Positions 29,690-37,897 of a DNA stretch of 64,000 nucleotides are shown here, in pieces. Numbering within the stretch: the stretch's first letter is position 1; each line of letters opens with the position of its first letter. The notes beneath the pieces were generated by a model. It saw only the letters and a list, made by a program, of their open reading frames with translations. It made no database searches and was not told where the DNA came from. The stretch comes from Pseudomonas sp. R-28-1W-6 (lineage in GTDB: Bacteria > Pseudomonadota > Gammaproteobacteria > Pseudomonadales > Pseudomonadaceae), in assembly GCF_009799925.1 (NCBI RefSeq), contig NZ_WELK01000001.1, forward strand, positions 434,001 through 498,000, given 5' to 3'. A program made the translations under genes and the position numbers.

Positions 29690-29711
29690 CCGGCCCCTAA
29701 GCGGGAACAGA

Positions 29712-29752
29712 AATGCCCCGGCAGACTGCGCTCTGCCGGGGCATTTTTTTTT
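29712..29752 (+). terminator. Strong terminator after gyrB
   Basis: A perfect 14-bp stem (29712-29725 and 29732-29745) with a 6-nt loop runs into nine T residues. It closes the dnaA-dnaN-recF-gyrB unit and separates it from the convergent diguanylate cyclase gene. Confidence 0.92.
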
Positions 29753-29775
29753 GCGCCTCAGCCTACCCTGCCCGT

Positions 29776-30957
29776 TCAGGCCTGCGCTTGCAGGCGCTCT
29801 GGCGGTACCGACAGGCTCAGGCAGTTGCGTCCTCCGGCCTTGGCGGCGTAGAGCGCCTTGTCCGAGCGGGCGATGAGCTGATCGGTACTGTCGTCCGGGC
29901 CGGGTACGCCGCACCAGAGGCCGGCGCTGAAGCTCAGGGGGATGGTGGTTCCAGCGTAGTGCGCCGGGGTCTGTGCCAGGGCTTCGCGCAGGGCATCGAC
30001 GGCGACCATGGCACCTTCGGCGCTGGTCGCCGGCAGCAACAGGAGAAACTCCTCGCCCCCGTAGCGGCCGATGCAGTCGGACTGGCGCAGGCGCTGTTGC
30101 AGGTTGCGCACGCAGTGGCAGAGCACCTCGTCGCCGGCCAGGTGGCCGTGCTGGTCGTTGATCTGCTTGAAGTGATCGATGTCGATCATGGCGATGGCCA
30201 GCGTGCTGCCGCAACGGCGGGCGCGCTCCAGCTCCTCGGTGAGCTGTTCGAGGATGGCGCGGCGGTTGAGGATACCGGTGAGCACATCCTGGCGGGCCAT
30301 CTGCCGCAGGCGCGATTCGCTGCGTTCATTCGACAACAGCACCAGGCCCAGGGAGTACATCATCACGGTGACCGTGCCGATGCTGACGGAAATGGTCTGC
30401 TTCAGGTTGCTGACGTCGTACTGCATTTCCGTGGCGCCTCCCGCCAGGATGGCGATGATCCGCAGGGTCAGGCCGATCAGGCTGATGCCGCCGCCAATCA
30501 TCAGCAACATGTAGGAGCGGCCGGTCGAGCGGGCATGTCGGTAGGCCCAGTAGACGAGCAGCAGGCATTGCCCGGTGAGCACGCCCGAGGCGGCCAGCAT
30601 GCGCGGCTCGCGGGTGTCGATCAGCGTGGCCATCAGCAGCGCCATGAGCGCAGGCAGGCTGGCGATCAGCGGCCAGGGCACACGCAGTTCACGGATGCGG
30701 AAGATGCCGGCGGTGTACAGCGCCAGGGCCACGGACAGCAACAGATTGGCCAAGCCATAGGTGAGCCACAGTGCGGCCTGCCCGTAGAGGGTGTAGCAGA
30801 CATAGGCCAGGGCATGGGCGAGCAGGCCGCAGCCGGTGGTGAACAGGCCATCGCGTTTGTTCAGCTGCCCGACCAGGATCAGGCAGAACGCCATGATCGT
30901 GGCGACCAGGGCTACCGAGGCGAACAGGGTCGGGGTGTGGGCGATCATGCTGGTCAA
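29776..30957 (-). CDS. Membrane-bound diguanylate cyclase (GGDEF)
   Basis: Synthesises cyclic di-GMP. The 393-aa protein has about six membrane helices in the first 200 residues forming a sensor region, then a GGDEF domain starting RQDVLTGILNRRAILEQL. The active-site loop is GGEEF, an active variant. The autoinhibitory I-site RQSD lies five residues before it, so product feedback is expected. No EAL domain is present. It is convergent with gyrB and downstream of the lipid operon, separated by a terminator. A second ATG three codons in is an alternative start. Confidence 0.9.
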   Translation of the reverse strand: MTSMIAHTPTLFASVALVATIMAFCLILVGQLNKRDGLFTTGCGLLAHALAYVCYTLYGQAALWLTYGLANLLLSVALALYTAGIFRIRELRVPWPLIASLPALMALLMATLIDTREPRMLAASGVLTGQCLLLVYWAYRHARSTGRSYMLLMIGGGISLIGLTLRIIAILAGGATEMQYDVSNLKQTISVSIGTVTVMMYSLGLVLLSNERSESRLRQMARQDVLTGILNRRAILEQLTEELERARRCGSTLAIAMIDIDHFKQINDQHGHLAGDEVLCHCVRNLQQRLRQSDCIGRYGGEEFLLLLPATSAEGAMVAVDALREALAQTPAHYAGTTIPLSFSAGLWCGVPGPDDSTDQLIARSDKALYAAKAGGRNCLSLSVPPERLQAQA

Positions 30958-31094
30958 GCGGCTGTACTGGCATTAACCGAGGATGCTGCCAGTCTAGTGG
31001 CCACACTAAGATTGTGGGGATAATTTGCAGGCCGCTGAGTAAAACCAAGGTCGTCTTGCGCCGCTGCCCGGGTATTTGCCGTAAAGGCGGACAG

Positions 31095-31122
31095 AAAAAA
31101 CCCGGCAGGCGCCGGGTTTTTT
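31095..31122 (-). terminator. Terminator after the lipid operon
   Basis: Stem CCCGGC/GCCGGG (31101-31106 and 31111-31116) is flanked by six A and six T residues, so it works in either direction. It lies 12 nt after the stop of the CdsA-like gene. Confidence 0.85.
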
Positions 31123-31134
31123 CTCAGCTGTGAT

Positions 31135-32067
31135 TCACGCCCACCAGTAGCGCACCACATGGAAGAAGATCGGCGCAGCGAAGCACACCGAGTCGAGGCG
31201 GTCGAGCATGCCGCCGTGGCCTTCGATCATATGGCCCCAGTCCTTGACGCCGCGGTCGCGCTTGATCGCCGACATCACCAGGCCGCCGGCAAAGCCCAGC
31301 AGGTTGACCAGCAGGGCCAGCGCGGCGGCCTGCCAGAAGCCGAACGGGGTGATCCAGCACAGCAGCGCGCCCACCAGGGTGGCCAGGGCCACGCCACCGA
31401 CGAAGCCTTCGACGGTCTTCGACGGCGACAGCAGCGGGGCGATCTTGTGCTGGCCGAACAGTTTGCCGCAGACGTACTGCAGCACGTCGGACAGCTGCAC
31501 GACTATCACCAGCCAGGCGATCAGCAGCAGGTTGCGCCCCTCGTAGCCGGGGATATCCAGGGTCAGCAGGGCCGGCACCGCGGAGATGCAGTACACCGCG
31601 ATCATCAGCCCCCACTGCACCTTTGACGCACGTTCGAGGAAGCGCGTGGTATCGCCGCCGAGGGAGGCGAGGATCGGCAGGAGGAGGAACAGGTAGACCG
31701 GGATGAAGATGCTGAACATGCCATACCAGTCGATGCCGATCAGCAGGTACTGCACCGGCAAGGCGAAGTAGAAGGCGGCGACCAGGGCCGGGTAGTCGCT
31801 GCGCCGGGTCGGCGTGAGGGTCATGAACTCGCGCAGGGCGTAGAACGACACGCCGTAGAACAGCACGATTACCCCGGTCTTGCCGAATAGGAAGGCGATG
31901 CCGATCACCAGCACCATCACCCACCAGGCATTGATGCGCGCATTGAGGTTGTCGATCACCGCATTGGGCGCATCACCGGAGCGGCGCTTGAGGATGAAGC
32001 CGACCAGCGAGGCCAGCAGCAGTACGGCACCGATGCCGACGAACAACAGCAGGGTATTGCGATCCAT
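31135..32067 (-). CDS. CdsA-like phosphatidate cytidylyltransferase (lipid operon)
   Basis: Predicted to make CDP-diacylglycerol or a related CDP-lipid from CTP and phosphatidate. The 310-aa protein has about eight membrane helices and the C-terminal CDP-DAG synthase signature (SAIKRDRGVKDWGHMIEGHG, then GMLDRLDS), plus SPSKTVEGFVGG. Start MDRNTLLLFVGIG is chosen because it lies 1 nt after the upstream stop. It is the last gene of a six-gene operon resembling E. coli ynbABCD (YnbB equivalent) and P. aeruginosa PA2536-PA2541. It is presumably not the essential housekeeping CdsA. Confidence 0.88.
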   Translation of the reverse strand: MDRNTLLLFVGIGAVLLLASLVGFILKRRSGDAPNAVIDNLNARINAWWVMVLVIGIAFLFGKTGVIVLFYGVSFYALREFMTLTPTRRSDYPALVAAFYFALPVQYLLIGIDWYGMFSIFIPVYLFLLLPILASLGGDTTRFLERASKVQWGLMIAVYCISAVPALLTLDIPGYEGRNLLLIAWLVIVVQLSDVLQYVCGKLFGQHKIAPLLSPSKTVEGFVGGVALATLVGALLCWITPFGFWQAAALALLVNLLGFAGGLVMSAIKRDRGVKDWGHMIEGHGGMLDRLDSVCFAAPIFFHVVRYWWA

Positions 32068-32068
32068 C

Positions 32069-32698
32069 TCAGGCCTCCTCGGGCGCGAGTGCCAGCAGGG
32101 CGTTACGCGCACGTTCGAGGAACGCCGCCTTGTCTTCGTCGGCCAGGCGCTCCAGGGGCGCGCCAAAGCTCAGGGTGCACAGCAGCGGCAGCGGCAGCGC
32201 GCGGCCCTTGGGCATGACCCGGTTGAGGTTGGCGATCCACACCGGAACCAGCTCGACCTGCGGACGGGCCATGGCCAGGTGGAACAGGCCGCTCTTGAAC
32301 GGCAGCAGGGGCTCGTCGCCGAGGTTGCGCGTGCCTTCGGGGAAGAGGATCAGCGAGTCGCCATTGTCCAGGGCATCGAGCATGGGTTGCAGCGGGTTGC
32401 TCTCGGGGCTGCTGCGCTCGCGGTCGATCAGCACGCCGTTGAACACTTCGTTGATCACGTAGCGGCGCAGGCTGTCGCGCTGCCAGTAATCGGCGCCGGC
32501 CACCGGGCGGGTGCTGCGGCGCAGCTCGTCGGGCAGCGAGGCCCACAGCAGGACGAAGTCGCCGTGGCTGCTGTGGTTGGCGTAGTACAGGCGCTGTACC
32601 GGTTGCGCGGTGCAACCCAGCCACAGCGCGCGGGCGCCGGTGAGCAGGCGCGCCGCCGAGGTGATGGCAAAGGCAATCAATGAAGCAAGCATGGACAA
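32069..32698 (-). CDS. PlsC-type acyltransferase (lipid operon)
   Basis: Predicted 1-acylglycerol-3-phosphate acyltransferase family member. The 209-aa protein has the catalytic HX4D motif NHSSHGD and the phosphate-binding motif FPEGTRN, with one N-terminal hydrophobic segment. It is shorter than the separate PlsC-like protein at 37112-37885 and only distantly similar. Within the operon it could supply an acylated precursor to the CdsA-like enzyme, whose start lies 1 nt downstream. An internal ATG two codons in is an alternative start. Confidence 0.85.
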   Translation of the reverse strand: MSMLASLIAFAITSAARLLTGARALWLGCTAQPVQRLYYANHSSHGDFVLLWASLPDELRRSTRPVAGADYWQRDSLRRYVINEVFNGVLIDRERSSPESNPLQPMLDALDNGDSLILFPEGTRNLGDEPLLPFKSGLFHLAMARPQVELVPVWIANLNRVMPKGRALPLPLLCTLSFGAPLERLADEDKAAFLERARNALLALAPEEA

Positions 32699-32701
32699 CT
32701 C

Positions 32702-33157
32702 CTATCCAGCGAAGGAAAACCAGGGCATGGCCAGAATGGCGGCCAGGGCCAGTAGTACTTGGGCACCCAGCCACAGCACCTGCCGGCGCAACAGGTGCAG
32801 GGCGCCGCGGCTGCGCGCGTCCCAGTCGCGCCCGCCGGCCGTGGCCGGTTGCAGGCCGAGCCCGGCCAGGGCCTGATTGAGCTGCTGGGTGCGGGCCGCC
32901 AGCTGTTCCGGCTGCCGGGCCAGGCGGGTGAACAGTTCGCCATCCAGGGCGACCCGCACGGCCCAGTACTTCTGCGCCAGGCCGAGCATCACCAGCAGGC
33001 CGCAGAGCAGTGCGCTGGCGGGGTTGGGTTTGCCGCCGAGCAAGGGGGCGAGGCCGACGGCCAGGGCCAGCAGGGTCAGTCCACCGGACAGCCGGTCGAG
33101 CTGGCGCCCGCGGCGCAGCAGGCTGGCGACCAGCTGCAGTTGCATCTCAGAGGCCAT
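32702..33157 (-). CDS. Uncharacterised membrane protein of the lipid operon (151 aa)
   Basis: No family recognised. It has two N-terminal hydrophobic stretches (LSGGLTLLALAVGLAPLL and ALLCGLLVMLGLAQKYWAV), a soluble Gln/Leu-rich middle (FTRLARQPEQLAARTQQLNQ) that may be helical, and a C-terminal membrane segment (VLWLGAQVLLALAAILAMPWF). The chosen ATG has GGAGG six bases upstream and overlaps the previous gene by 11 nt; another ATG lies four codons in. Conserved placement between acyltransferase and phosphatase genes suggests a scaffolding or accessory role (inference). Confidence 0.7.
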   Translation of the reverse strand: MASEMQLQLVASLLRRGRQLDRLSGGLTLLALAVGLAPLLGGKPNPASALLCGLLVMLGLAQKYWAVRVALDGELFTRLARQPEQLAARTQQLNQALAGLGLQPATAGGRDWDARSRGALHLLRRQVLWLGAQVLLALAAILAMPWFSFAG

Positions 33158-34505
33158 GGGCGACCTCCAGCACGGGCTTTTCGGCCGTTCGTGGCAGGCG
33201 TTGCATGTCGCGCAGGGCCTGTTGCTGGGCGTGGCCGAGGACGATCCGGGGCCTGGCCTGGCGGATTCGCTGCAGCGCCGCCGGGACATCCTGGCAGTGG
33301 CCATGGTGCAGCAGCCAGGCCGCCACGGCGGTGGCGCTGCGCGAGTAACCGAGGGCGCAGCAGACCAGCAGTGGCCCGTGCCGACGCAGGTCCTCGACGG
33401 CTTCGGCCGCCTGCAGGCAGGCCTCGGGCGTGAGGGCGCAGAGGTCGAGCCAGGGCAGCGCGCGGTAGGCCTTGCCCTGGGGCTCGAGCGGCAGCTCGGC
33501 GCACAGGTCGAGCAGCGCGGCGAACGGCTGGACCTGCCCTGCCCCAGGCAAGCGTCCGAGCCAGATGCCCTCGACTATCTGATCCGCCTGCGGCTGGCGC
33601 CGGGTCCACAGCCGCGAGTTGAGCCAGGCTGCGGCCAGGTAGGGGGCGAACAACCACTGCGCCGCATGGCTCAGGCGCCCATTGGCCTGCTTCTGGAAGC
33701 CCTTGGCGCCGAAGCAGGCGTAGTTCAGCGCCACCAGCAGCAGCGCCAGGGCCGGCCACAGCAGCCACAGCCAGGCGCCGCCCAGGTTGAGCGCCAGGGT
33801 CATGCACAGCGCCGCGGCGAAGCCGTAGCCCAGGGCCAGCTGCCAGCGCCGGGCTTCGCGGGCCAGGCTGGCCTGCTGCAGCGGACTGCGCCCGGCCAGC
33901 GGCCACAGCCACACGCACAGCCAGCCGGCCAGGGCGCCGGTGGGCACATCGATGAAGTGGTGCTGCCAGGTGGTCAGCACCGACAGGCCGATCAGCGCCA
34001 TCCAGCCGTGCAGCAGGCCACGCAGCAGCACGCCACGGGTATGCCGGGCGAACATCGTCCAGATGATCACCAGCAGGGCGATATGCAGCGAAGGCGCCTG
34101 GTTGAAGGGTTTGTCGAAGCCCATCAGCACGTCGAACATCCAGCCGAACACCCCGCTCAGTTCCGGCCGTTCGACGGTGAAACGCAGCGGCCAGAGCAGG
34201 AAGCCGGCGACGCAGAGGATCTGTGCACTGAGCAGGCGCAGGGCGTGCCGGTCCATTTCCCGGCGGCTGGCCGGGAGCAGGAAGGACAGGCCGTAGAGCA
34301 GGTCGATCGACCAGTAGGGCACGATGCTCCAGGGCCACAGCGGTATCGCGCTTTCCCAGGCGAACACCAGGCTGCCGACATCCTCGCGCCGCACGGTCAG
34401 CCAGTTGGCGAAGCCGTAGCTGGCGAAGAACAGCGGGCCGAGCAGCAGCAGCCAGAGCCCCCCGCGTTTCCACAGCCCGGTTTCGCGGGGCGGGTGGGCG
34501 TCCAT
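33147..34505 (-). CDS. PAP2-type and dual-specificity phosphatase fusion (YnbD-like)
   Basis: A 452-aa protein. The N-terminal half is a membrane PAP2/inositol phosphorylceramide synthase-like domain with PSLHIALL and GLSVLTTWQHHFIDVPTGALAG (the S-x-H-x-D pattern of lipid phosphatases). The C-terminal half is a cytosolic dual-specificity phosphatase with the P-loop CALGYSRSAT. The usual His before the catalytic Cys is Cys here (VCCALGYSRS). The start overlaps the preceding stop as TGATG. The domain pair suggests removal or transfer of a phosphate or phospho-headgroup from a lipid intermediate; the substrate is unknown. Confidence 0.85.
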   Translation of the reverse strand: MDAHPPRETGLWKRGGLWLLLLGPLFFASYGFANWLTVRREDVGSLVFAWESAIPLWPWSIVPYWSIDLLYGLSFLLPASRREMDRHALRLLSAQILCVAGFLLWPLRFTVERPELSGVFGWMFDVLMGFDKPFNQAPSLHIALLVIIWTMFARHTRGVLLRGLLHGWMALIGLSVLTTWQHHFIDVPTGALAGWLCVWLWPLAGRSPLQQASLAREARRWQLALGYGFAAALCMTLALNLGGAWLWLLWPALALLLVALNYACFGAKGFQKQANGRLSHAAQWLFAPYLAAAWLNSRLWTRRQPQADQIVEGIWLGRLPGAGQVQPFAALLDLCAELPLEPQGKAYRALPWLDLCALTPEACLQAAEAVEDLRRHGPLLVCCALGYSRSATAVAAWLLHHGHCQDVPAALQRIRQARPRIVLGHAQQQALRDMQRLPRTAEKPVLEVAHGL

Positions 34506-36259
34506 CAGGACACCCGCTGGGCCAGGGATACGCTGAAGATGCCCCACTGGTCGATGCGCTGGGTCAGCTTGCGGAAACCGGCGGCCTCCACCAGTTGGTC
34601 CATCTCCGCCTGGCTGCGCCGGCGCATGACCCAGGGCTGGCCGTCGCGGTGGCTGGTCAGGGCGCGGGCGATCAGCTCCAGCTGCGGGTGCCAGGGCTGG
34701 CCGGTGTAGACCAGATAGCCGCCCTCCTCGACCGCCGCCGCCAGGCCGGCCAGCGAGTCGCCGACCATCTGGTTGCTGCCGAACAGTTCGTACAGGCCGG
34801 AGACCACCGCCAGCGTCGGCTTGGGATCGAGGGCGGCCAGGTCTGCCTTGTCGAAGGCATCGCCTTTGACGAAGCGGGCGATGGCGCCCAGGCCTTTCTG
34901 CTCGATCAGCGCGGCGCCGTCGCGCACGTTGATCTCGCTGTAGTCGCGCAGCAGGATCGCGTCCGGCTTGTGCTCCAGGCCTTCGAGGGATTCGAGGATG
35001 TAGCGGCCGTGGCCGGCGGCGATATCGACGATGCGCACCGCCCTGCCCGCCTCGCGCAGTTTGCCCATGGCCAGGCGCAGCAGTTCCTCGGCATGCACCT
35101 TGCGCTGGCGGATGCCGCGCCAGCCGATGGAGTCGAGGTAGTTCGCATCGATCAGCCGACCCAGGGCGCTGTTGCCGCTCGGGGTATTGCGGTAGACATA
35201 GTCCAGGGTGCTGCCGGAGTCGAAGCCGGTTTCGAAGCCCAGCCTGACCCCGTCGGACAGCCCGCTGCCGAGCTTGAGTCCGGCGCGGGTGGCACGCCAG
35301 TACAGGTCGCCGAGGGAATTGCGCGGCAGCGGCGCGGCCAGCTCCTCGGCTTCCGCGCAGGTGGCGCCAAGGCGGTCGGCATCCAGCAGCGTGGGGCGGT
35401 TCAGCGGTTCCTCGAAACTGCGCAGGATGAAGCGCCGCGCCCGTACCAGGGCATGGGCGCGGTCGCGCTCGCCGAGGGTATCGTGGAAGAAACCGGGGAG
35501 GATGTGCTTTTCCTTGCGCAGGCTGCCCAGGCGCTCGAAGAACTGTTCCTGCGGCTGGCGATGCACCACGAAGTCGGCCCCGGAAATCAGCAGCTGGGTG
35601 GGAATCTGGATCGCCTGGGCATCGGCGACCACGCGGTCGGCGGCTTCATACAGGCCCAGCAGCATGTTCACCGAGATCGGTCGGCTGATCAGCGGGTCGC
35701 TGTCGAACGAGGCGATGCGTGCCGGGTCATGGCTGAGGAACCTGGCCTTGACGTAGCTGTTGACGAAGAAGTTGCCGCGCCAGGCGCGCATCAGCTTCAG
35801 CCCCGGGCGGGCGAACGGCACGTAGAGCTTGACCTTGAACGCCGGCGAGGCGAGCACCAGGCAGCGGATCTTCGGCGCGTAGTCGTGGGCCCAGGTCGAC
35901 ACCAGCACGGCGCCGACGCTCTGCGCCAGCACGGCCAGGTCCGTTTCCGCGATGCCATGGCGGCTGCCGATATGCTCGATAAAGCTCTGCACGTCGCGCA
36001 CGCTGGTGGCGAAGCTCGGGCTGTCGCCGCGGGCGCCGGGGGACAGGCCGTGGCCGCGGGCATCCCAGGCGAAGAAGTCGAACTCGGGCAGATCCAGTTC
36101 GTCGACCAGGTGGGCCATGCGCCCGCCATGCTCGTGGCCGCGGTGGAACATCACCACGGCCTGGCGTGGGCCTGCAGTCGGTGTGGTGGCGGGCCAGTGG
36201 CGATAGAGCAGCTCGACGCCATCGTGGGTGGTGAAGATGTGGTTCTGAGCTTCACGCAT
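34505..36259 (-). CDS. Alpha/beta-hydrolase and SAM-methyltransferase fusion (YnbC-like)
   Basis: A 584-aa two-domain protein. Residues 1-300 form a monoacylglycerol-lipase-like hydrolase (FHRGHEHGGRMAHLVDEL, WDARGHGLSPG, nucleophile elbow AQSVGAV with Ala in place of the usual Gly, late ILPGFFHDTLGE). Residues 300-584 form a class I methyltransferase (VRIVDIAAGHGRYILESLEG, LRDYSEINV, AVVSGLYELFG). Start MREAQNHIFTTHDGVELLYRHW fits the family. It follows the CDP-alcohol transferase by 19 nt. The fusion suggests consecutive deacylation and methylation of one lipid; no substrate is known to me. Confidence 0.85.
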   Translation of the reverse strand: MREAQNHIFTTHDGVELLYRHWPATTPTAGPRQAVVMFHRGHEHGGRMAHLVDELDLPEFDFFAWDARGHGLSPGARGDSPSFATSVRDVQSFIEHIGSRHGIAETDLAVLAQSVGAVLVSTWAHDYAPKIRCLVLASPAFKVKLYVPFARPGLKLMRAWRGNFFVNSYVKARFLSHDPARIASFDSDPLISRPISVNMLLGLYEAADRVVADAQAIQIPTQLLISGADFVVHRQPQEQFFERLGSLRKEKHILPGFFHDTLGERDRAHALVRARRFILRSFEEPLNRPTLLDADRLGATCAEAEELAAPLPRNSLGDLYWRATRAGLKLGSGLSDGVRLGFETGFDSGSTLDYVYRNTPSGNSALGRLIDANYLDSIGWRGIRQRKVHAEELLRLAMGKLREAGRAVRIVDIAAGHGRYILESLEGLEHKPDAILLRDYSEINVRDGAALIEQKGLGAIARFVKGDAFDKADLAALDPKPTLAVVSGLYELFGSNQMVGDSLAGLAAAVEEGGYLVYTGQPWHPQLELIARALTSHRDGQPWVMRRRSQAEMDQLVEAAGFRKLTQRIDQWGIFSVSLAQRVS

Positions 36260-36278
36260 CGAAATATCCTTATTCCGA

Positions 36279-36893
36279 TCAGGAGGGTTGTGTCGCCTCG
36301 GCCAGACCTTGGCGCACGCGGTTGAACAGGGTGTACAGCAGCAGGGCCAGGATCACCGCGAGCAGCCCGTTTATCCAAGACGCCGCCAGCAGCCCGCACG
36401 CCACACCGGCACCCAGCACGCCGAAGCAGAAGGCGCGGTCGCTCTTGCCCATGGGCCCGTCGTAGCGCCGCGAGGCACCGACCATCGGCCCGAGCACGCC
36501 GGCGTATTCGCTGATCAGCGCAAACAGCACCACCAGCACCACCAGCAGCGGCGAGACGCCGGGCAGCAGGGCGAACGGCAGGTACAGGGCGCTGTCGGCG
36601 ATCACGTCGCACAATTCGTTGAGGTAGGCGCCGAGCCTGGACTGCTGGCCGAACTCGCGGGCGAGCATGCCGTCCACGGCATTCAGCGCCATGCGCAGGA
36701 GCATCCACAGCGGGATCAGGGCGAACAGCCAGACATGGCCGGGCAGCAGGGCGAGGAGGCCGCCGAGCAGCAGCGAGACGATGCCGGCGGCCAGGGTCAC
36801 CTGGTTGGCGGTGACGCCACGGTCGAACAGGCGTTGCACGCCGGGCCGCAGCAGATTCTGGAAACGCGGTTTGAGCTGATAGATCGACAGCAT
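36279..36893 (-). CDS. CDP-alcohol phosphatidyltransferase family protein (YnbA-like)
   Basis: Predicted to exchange CMP on a CDP-lipid for an alcohol headgroup. The 204-aa protein has about six membrane helices and the family motif as NAVDGMLAR-x8-GAYLNELCDVIAD. The canonical form is DxxDGxxAR-x8-GxxxDxxxD, so the first and third Asp are both Asn here. The remaining catalytic spacing is intact. From memory the E. coli YnbA motif looks similar, which would make this a subfamily feature. It is the first gene of the lipid operon. Confidence 0.85.
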   Translation of the reverse strand: MLSIYQLKPRFQNLLRPGVQRLFDRGVTANQVTLAAGIVSLLLGGLLALLPGHVWLFALIPLWMLLRMALNAVDGMLAREFGQQSRLGAYLNELCDVIADSALYLPFALLPGVSPLLVVLVVLFALISEYAGVLGPMVGASRRYDGPMGKSDRAFCFGVLGAGVACGLLAASWINGLLAVILALLLYTLFNRVRQGLAEATQPS

Positions 36894-37031
36894 GAACGAA
36901 ATTCCTTTTTCAGCGGGGCCGGCGGCCAGCTCCTAGCTTAGCCCGGTTGCCCTGGGTTCCAGCGTGCGCAATTCATGGATTTGCCCGCCCGGCGCGGCAG
37001 GGAAAAACTTATGCCCCGCCGCAGGTTAGCC

Positions 37032-37060
37032 ATAAATTGCAGTTAAACCTTGTATTTCAA
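37032..37060 (-). promoter_or_regulatory. Weak candidate promoter of the lipid operon
   Basis: On the minus strand TTGAAA (37055-37060) and ATTTAT (37032-37037) have 17-bp spacing; the -10 is poor. It lies in the 218-bp AT-richer gap between the PlsC-like gene and the lipid operon, about 140 nt before the first start codon. Confidence 0.35.
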
Positions 37061-37095
37061 TGACTTGTATCTATTGAGCGGATTTCGTGCACAGC

Positions 37096-37104
37096 TTATC
37101 CACA
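37096..37104 (+). promoter_or_regulatory. Isolated perfect DnaA box
   Basis: TTATCCACA lies 7 bp beyond the stop of the PlsC-like gene, 13.5 kb to the right of oriC, in the gap upstream of the lipid operon. Confidence 0.45.
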
Positions 37105-37111
37105 ATTGCCC

Positions 37112-37885
37112 TCAAACGACTTCGGAGGCCTCTGCCGGCTCGTCCTGCAGCGGCACGGCGGAGATTCGCTGCTGGGTCTGCTTGACCCAGGCGAAGGCCC
37201 GCTCGTTGAGTTCGGCGATGGCGCGCGGGCCACTGCCCTCGGCGTGCATGACCGGGCCGATGACCACCTTGATGGTGCCCGGGTACTTGGCCCAGCCCTG
37301 CTTGGGCCAGAACTCGCCGGCATTGTGGGCGACCGGCAGTACCGGCAGGCCGGCATTCACCGCCAGCGCCGCACCGCCGCGGGAGAACTTGCCGATATGC
37401 CCCGGCGGAATCCGCGTGCCTTCCGGGAACACCAGCACCCAGGCGCCCTGCTCCAGGCGCTCGTGGCCCTGCTTGGCCAGTTGCTTGAGCGCCGCCTTGG
37501 GGTTGCTGCGGTCGATGGCGATGGGCCTGAGCAGGGCCATCGCCCAGCCGAAGAACGGCACGTGCAGCAGCTCGCGCTTGACCACCTGCGACAGCGGCTC
37601 GAAGAAGGCGGAGAGGAAGAAGGTCTCCCAGGTGCTCTGGTGCTTGGCGAGGATCACGCAGGGCCGCTGCGGGATGTTCTCCACGCCTTCGACCTCATAG
37701 CGCAGGCCGACCACGGTTTTCGCCAGCCAGGTGGCGCAGCGGCACCAGGTCTGGATCACCAGGCGATAGCGGGCGCGGAACGGCAGCAGCGGCGCGATGA
37801 ACACGCACAGGGTGCACCAGACGAACGCGCTGGCGGACAGCAGCAGGTAGAAGAGGAAGGTTCTGAGGGCCTGCACTGTCGACAT
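37112..37885 (-). CDS. Lysophosphatidic acid acyltransferase (PlsC family)
   Basis: Makes phosphatidic acid by acylating the 2-position of lysophosphatidate. The 257-aa protein has an N-terminal membrane anchor (FLFYLLLSASAFVWCTLCVFIAPLL), the HX4D-type motif KHQSTWET (His and Glu/Asp-like spacing as in PlsC), FPEGTRIPPG, and a conserved late block (LPVLPVAHNAGEFWPK). In P. aeruginosa the equivalent gene is the direct neighbour of gyrB; here 7 kb of lipid and cyclic-di-GMP genes intervene. It follows gmhB by 12 nt. Confidence 0.93.
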   Translation of the reverse strand: MSTVQALRTFLFYLLLSASAFVWCTLCVFIAPLLPFRARYRLVIQTWCRCATWLAKTVVGLRYEVEGVENIPQRPCVILAKHQSTWETFFLSAFFEPLSQVVKRELLHVPFFGWAMALLRPIAIDRSNPKAALKQLAKQGHERLEQGAWVLVFPEGTRIPPGHIGKFSRGGAALAVNAGLPVLPVAHNAGEFWPKQGWAKYPGTIKVVIGPVMHAEGSGPRAIAELNERAFAWVKQTQQRISAVPLQDEPAEASEVV

Positions 37886-37897
37886 TGAGCTTTGACC

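Noticed and set aside
33076-34473. 465-residue frame overlapping the PAP2-phosphatase gene
   Set aside because: Ala/Arg/Gly-rich shadow; the overlapping frame contains intact PAP2 and phosphatase motifs.
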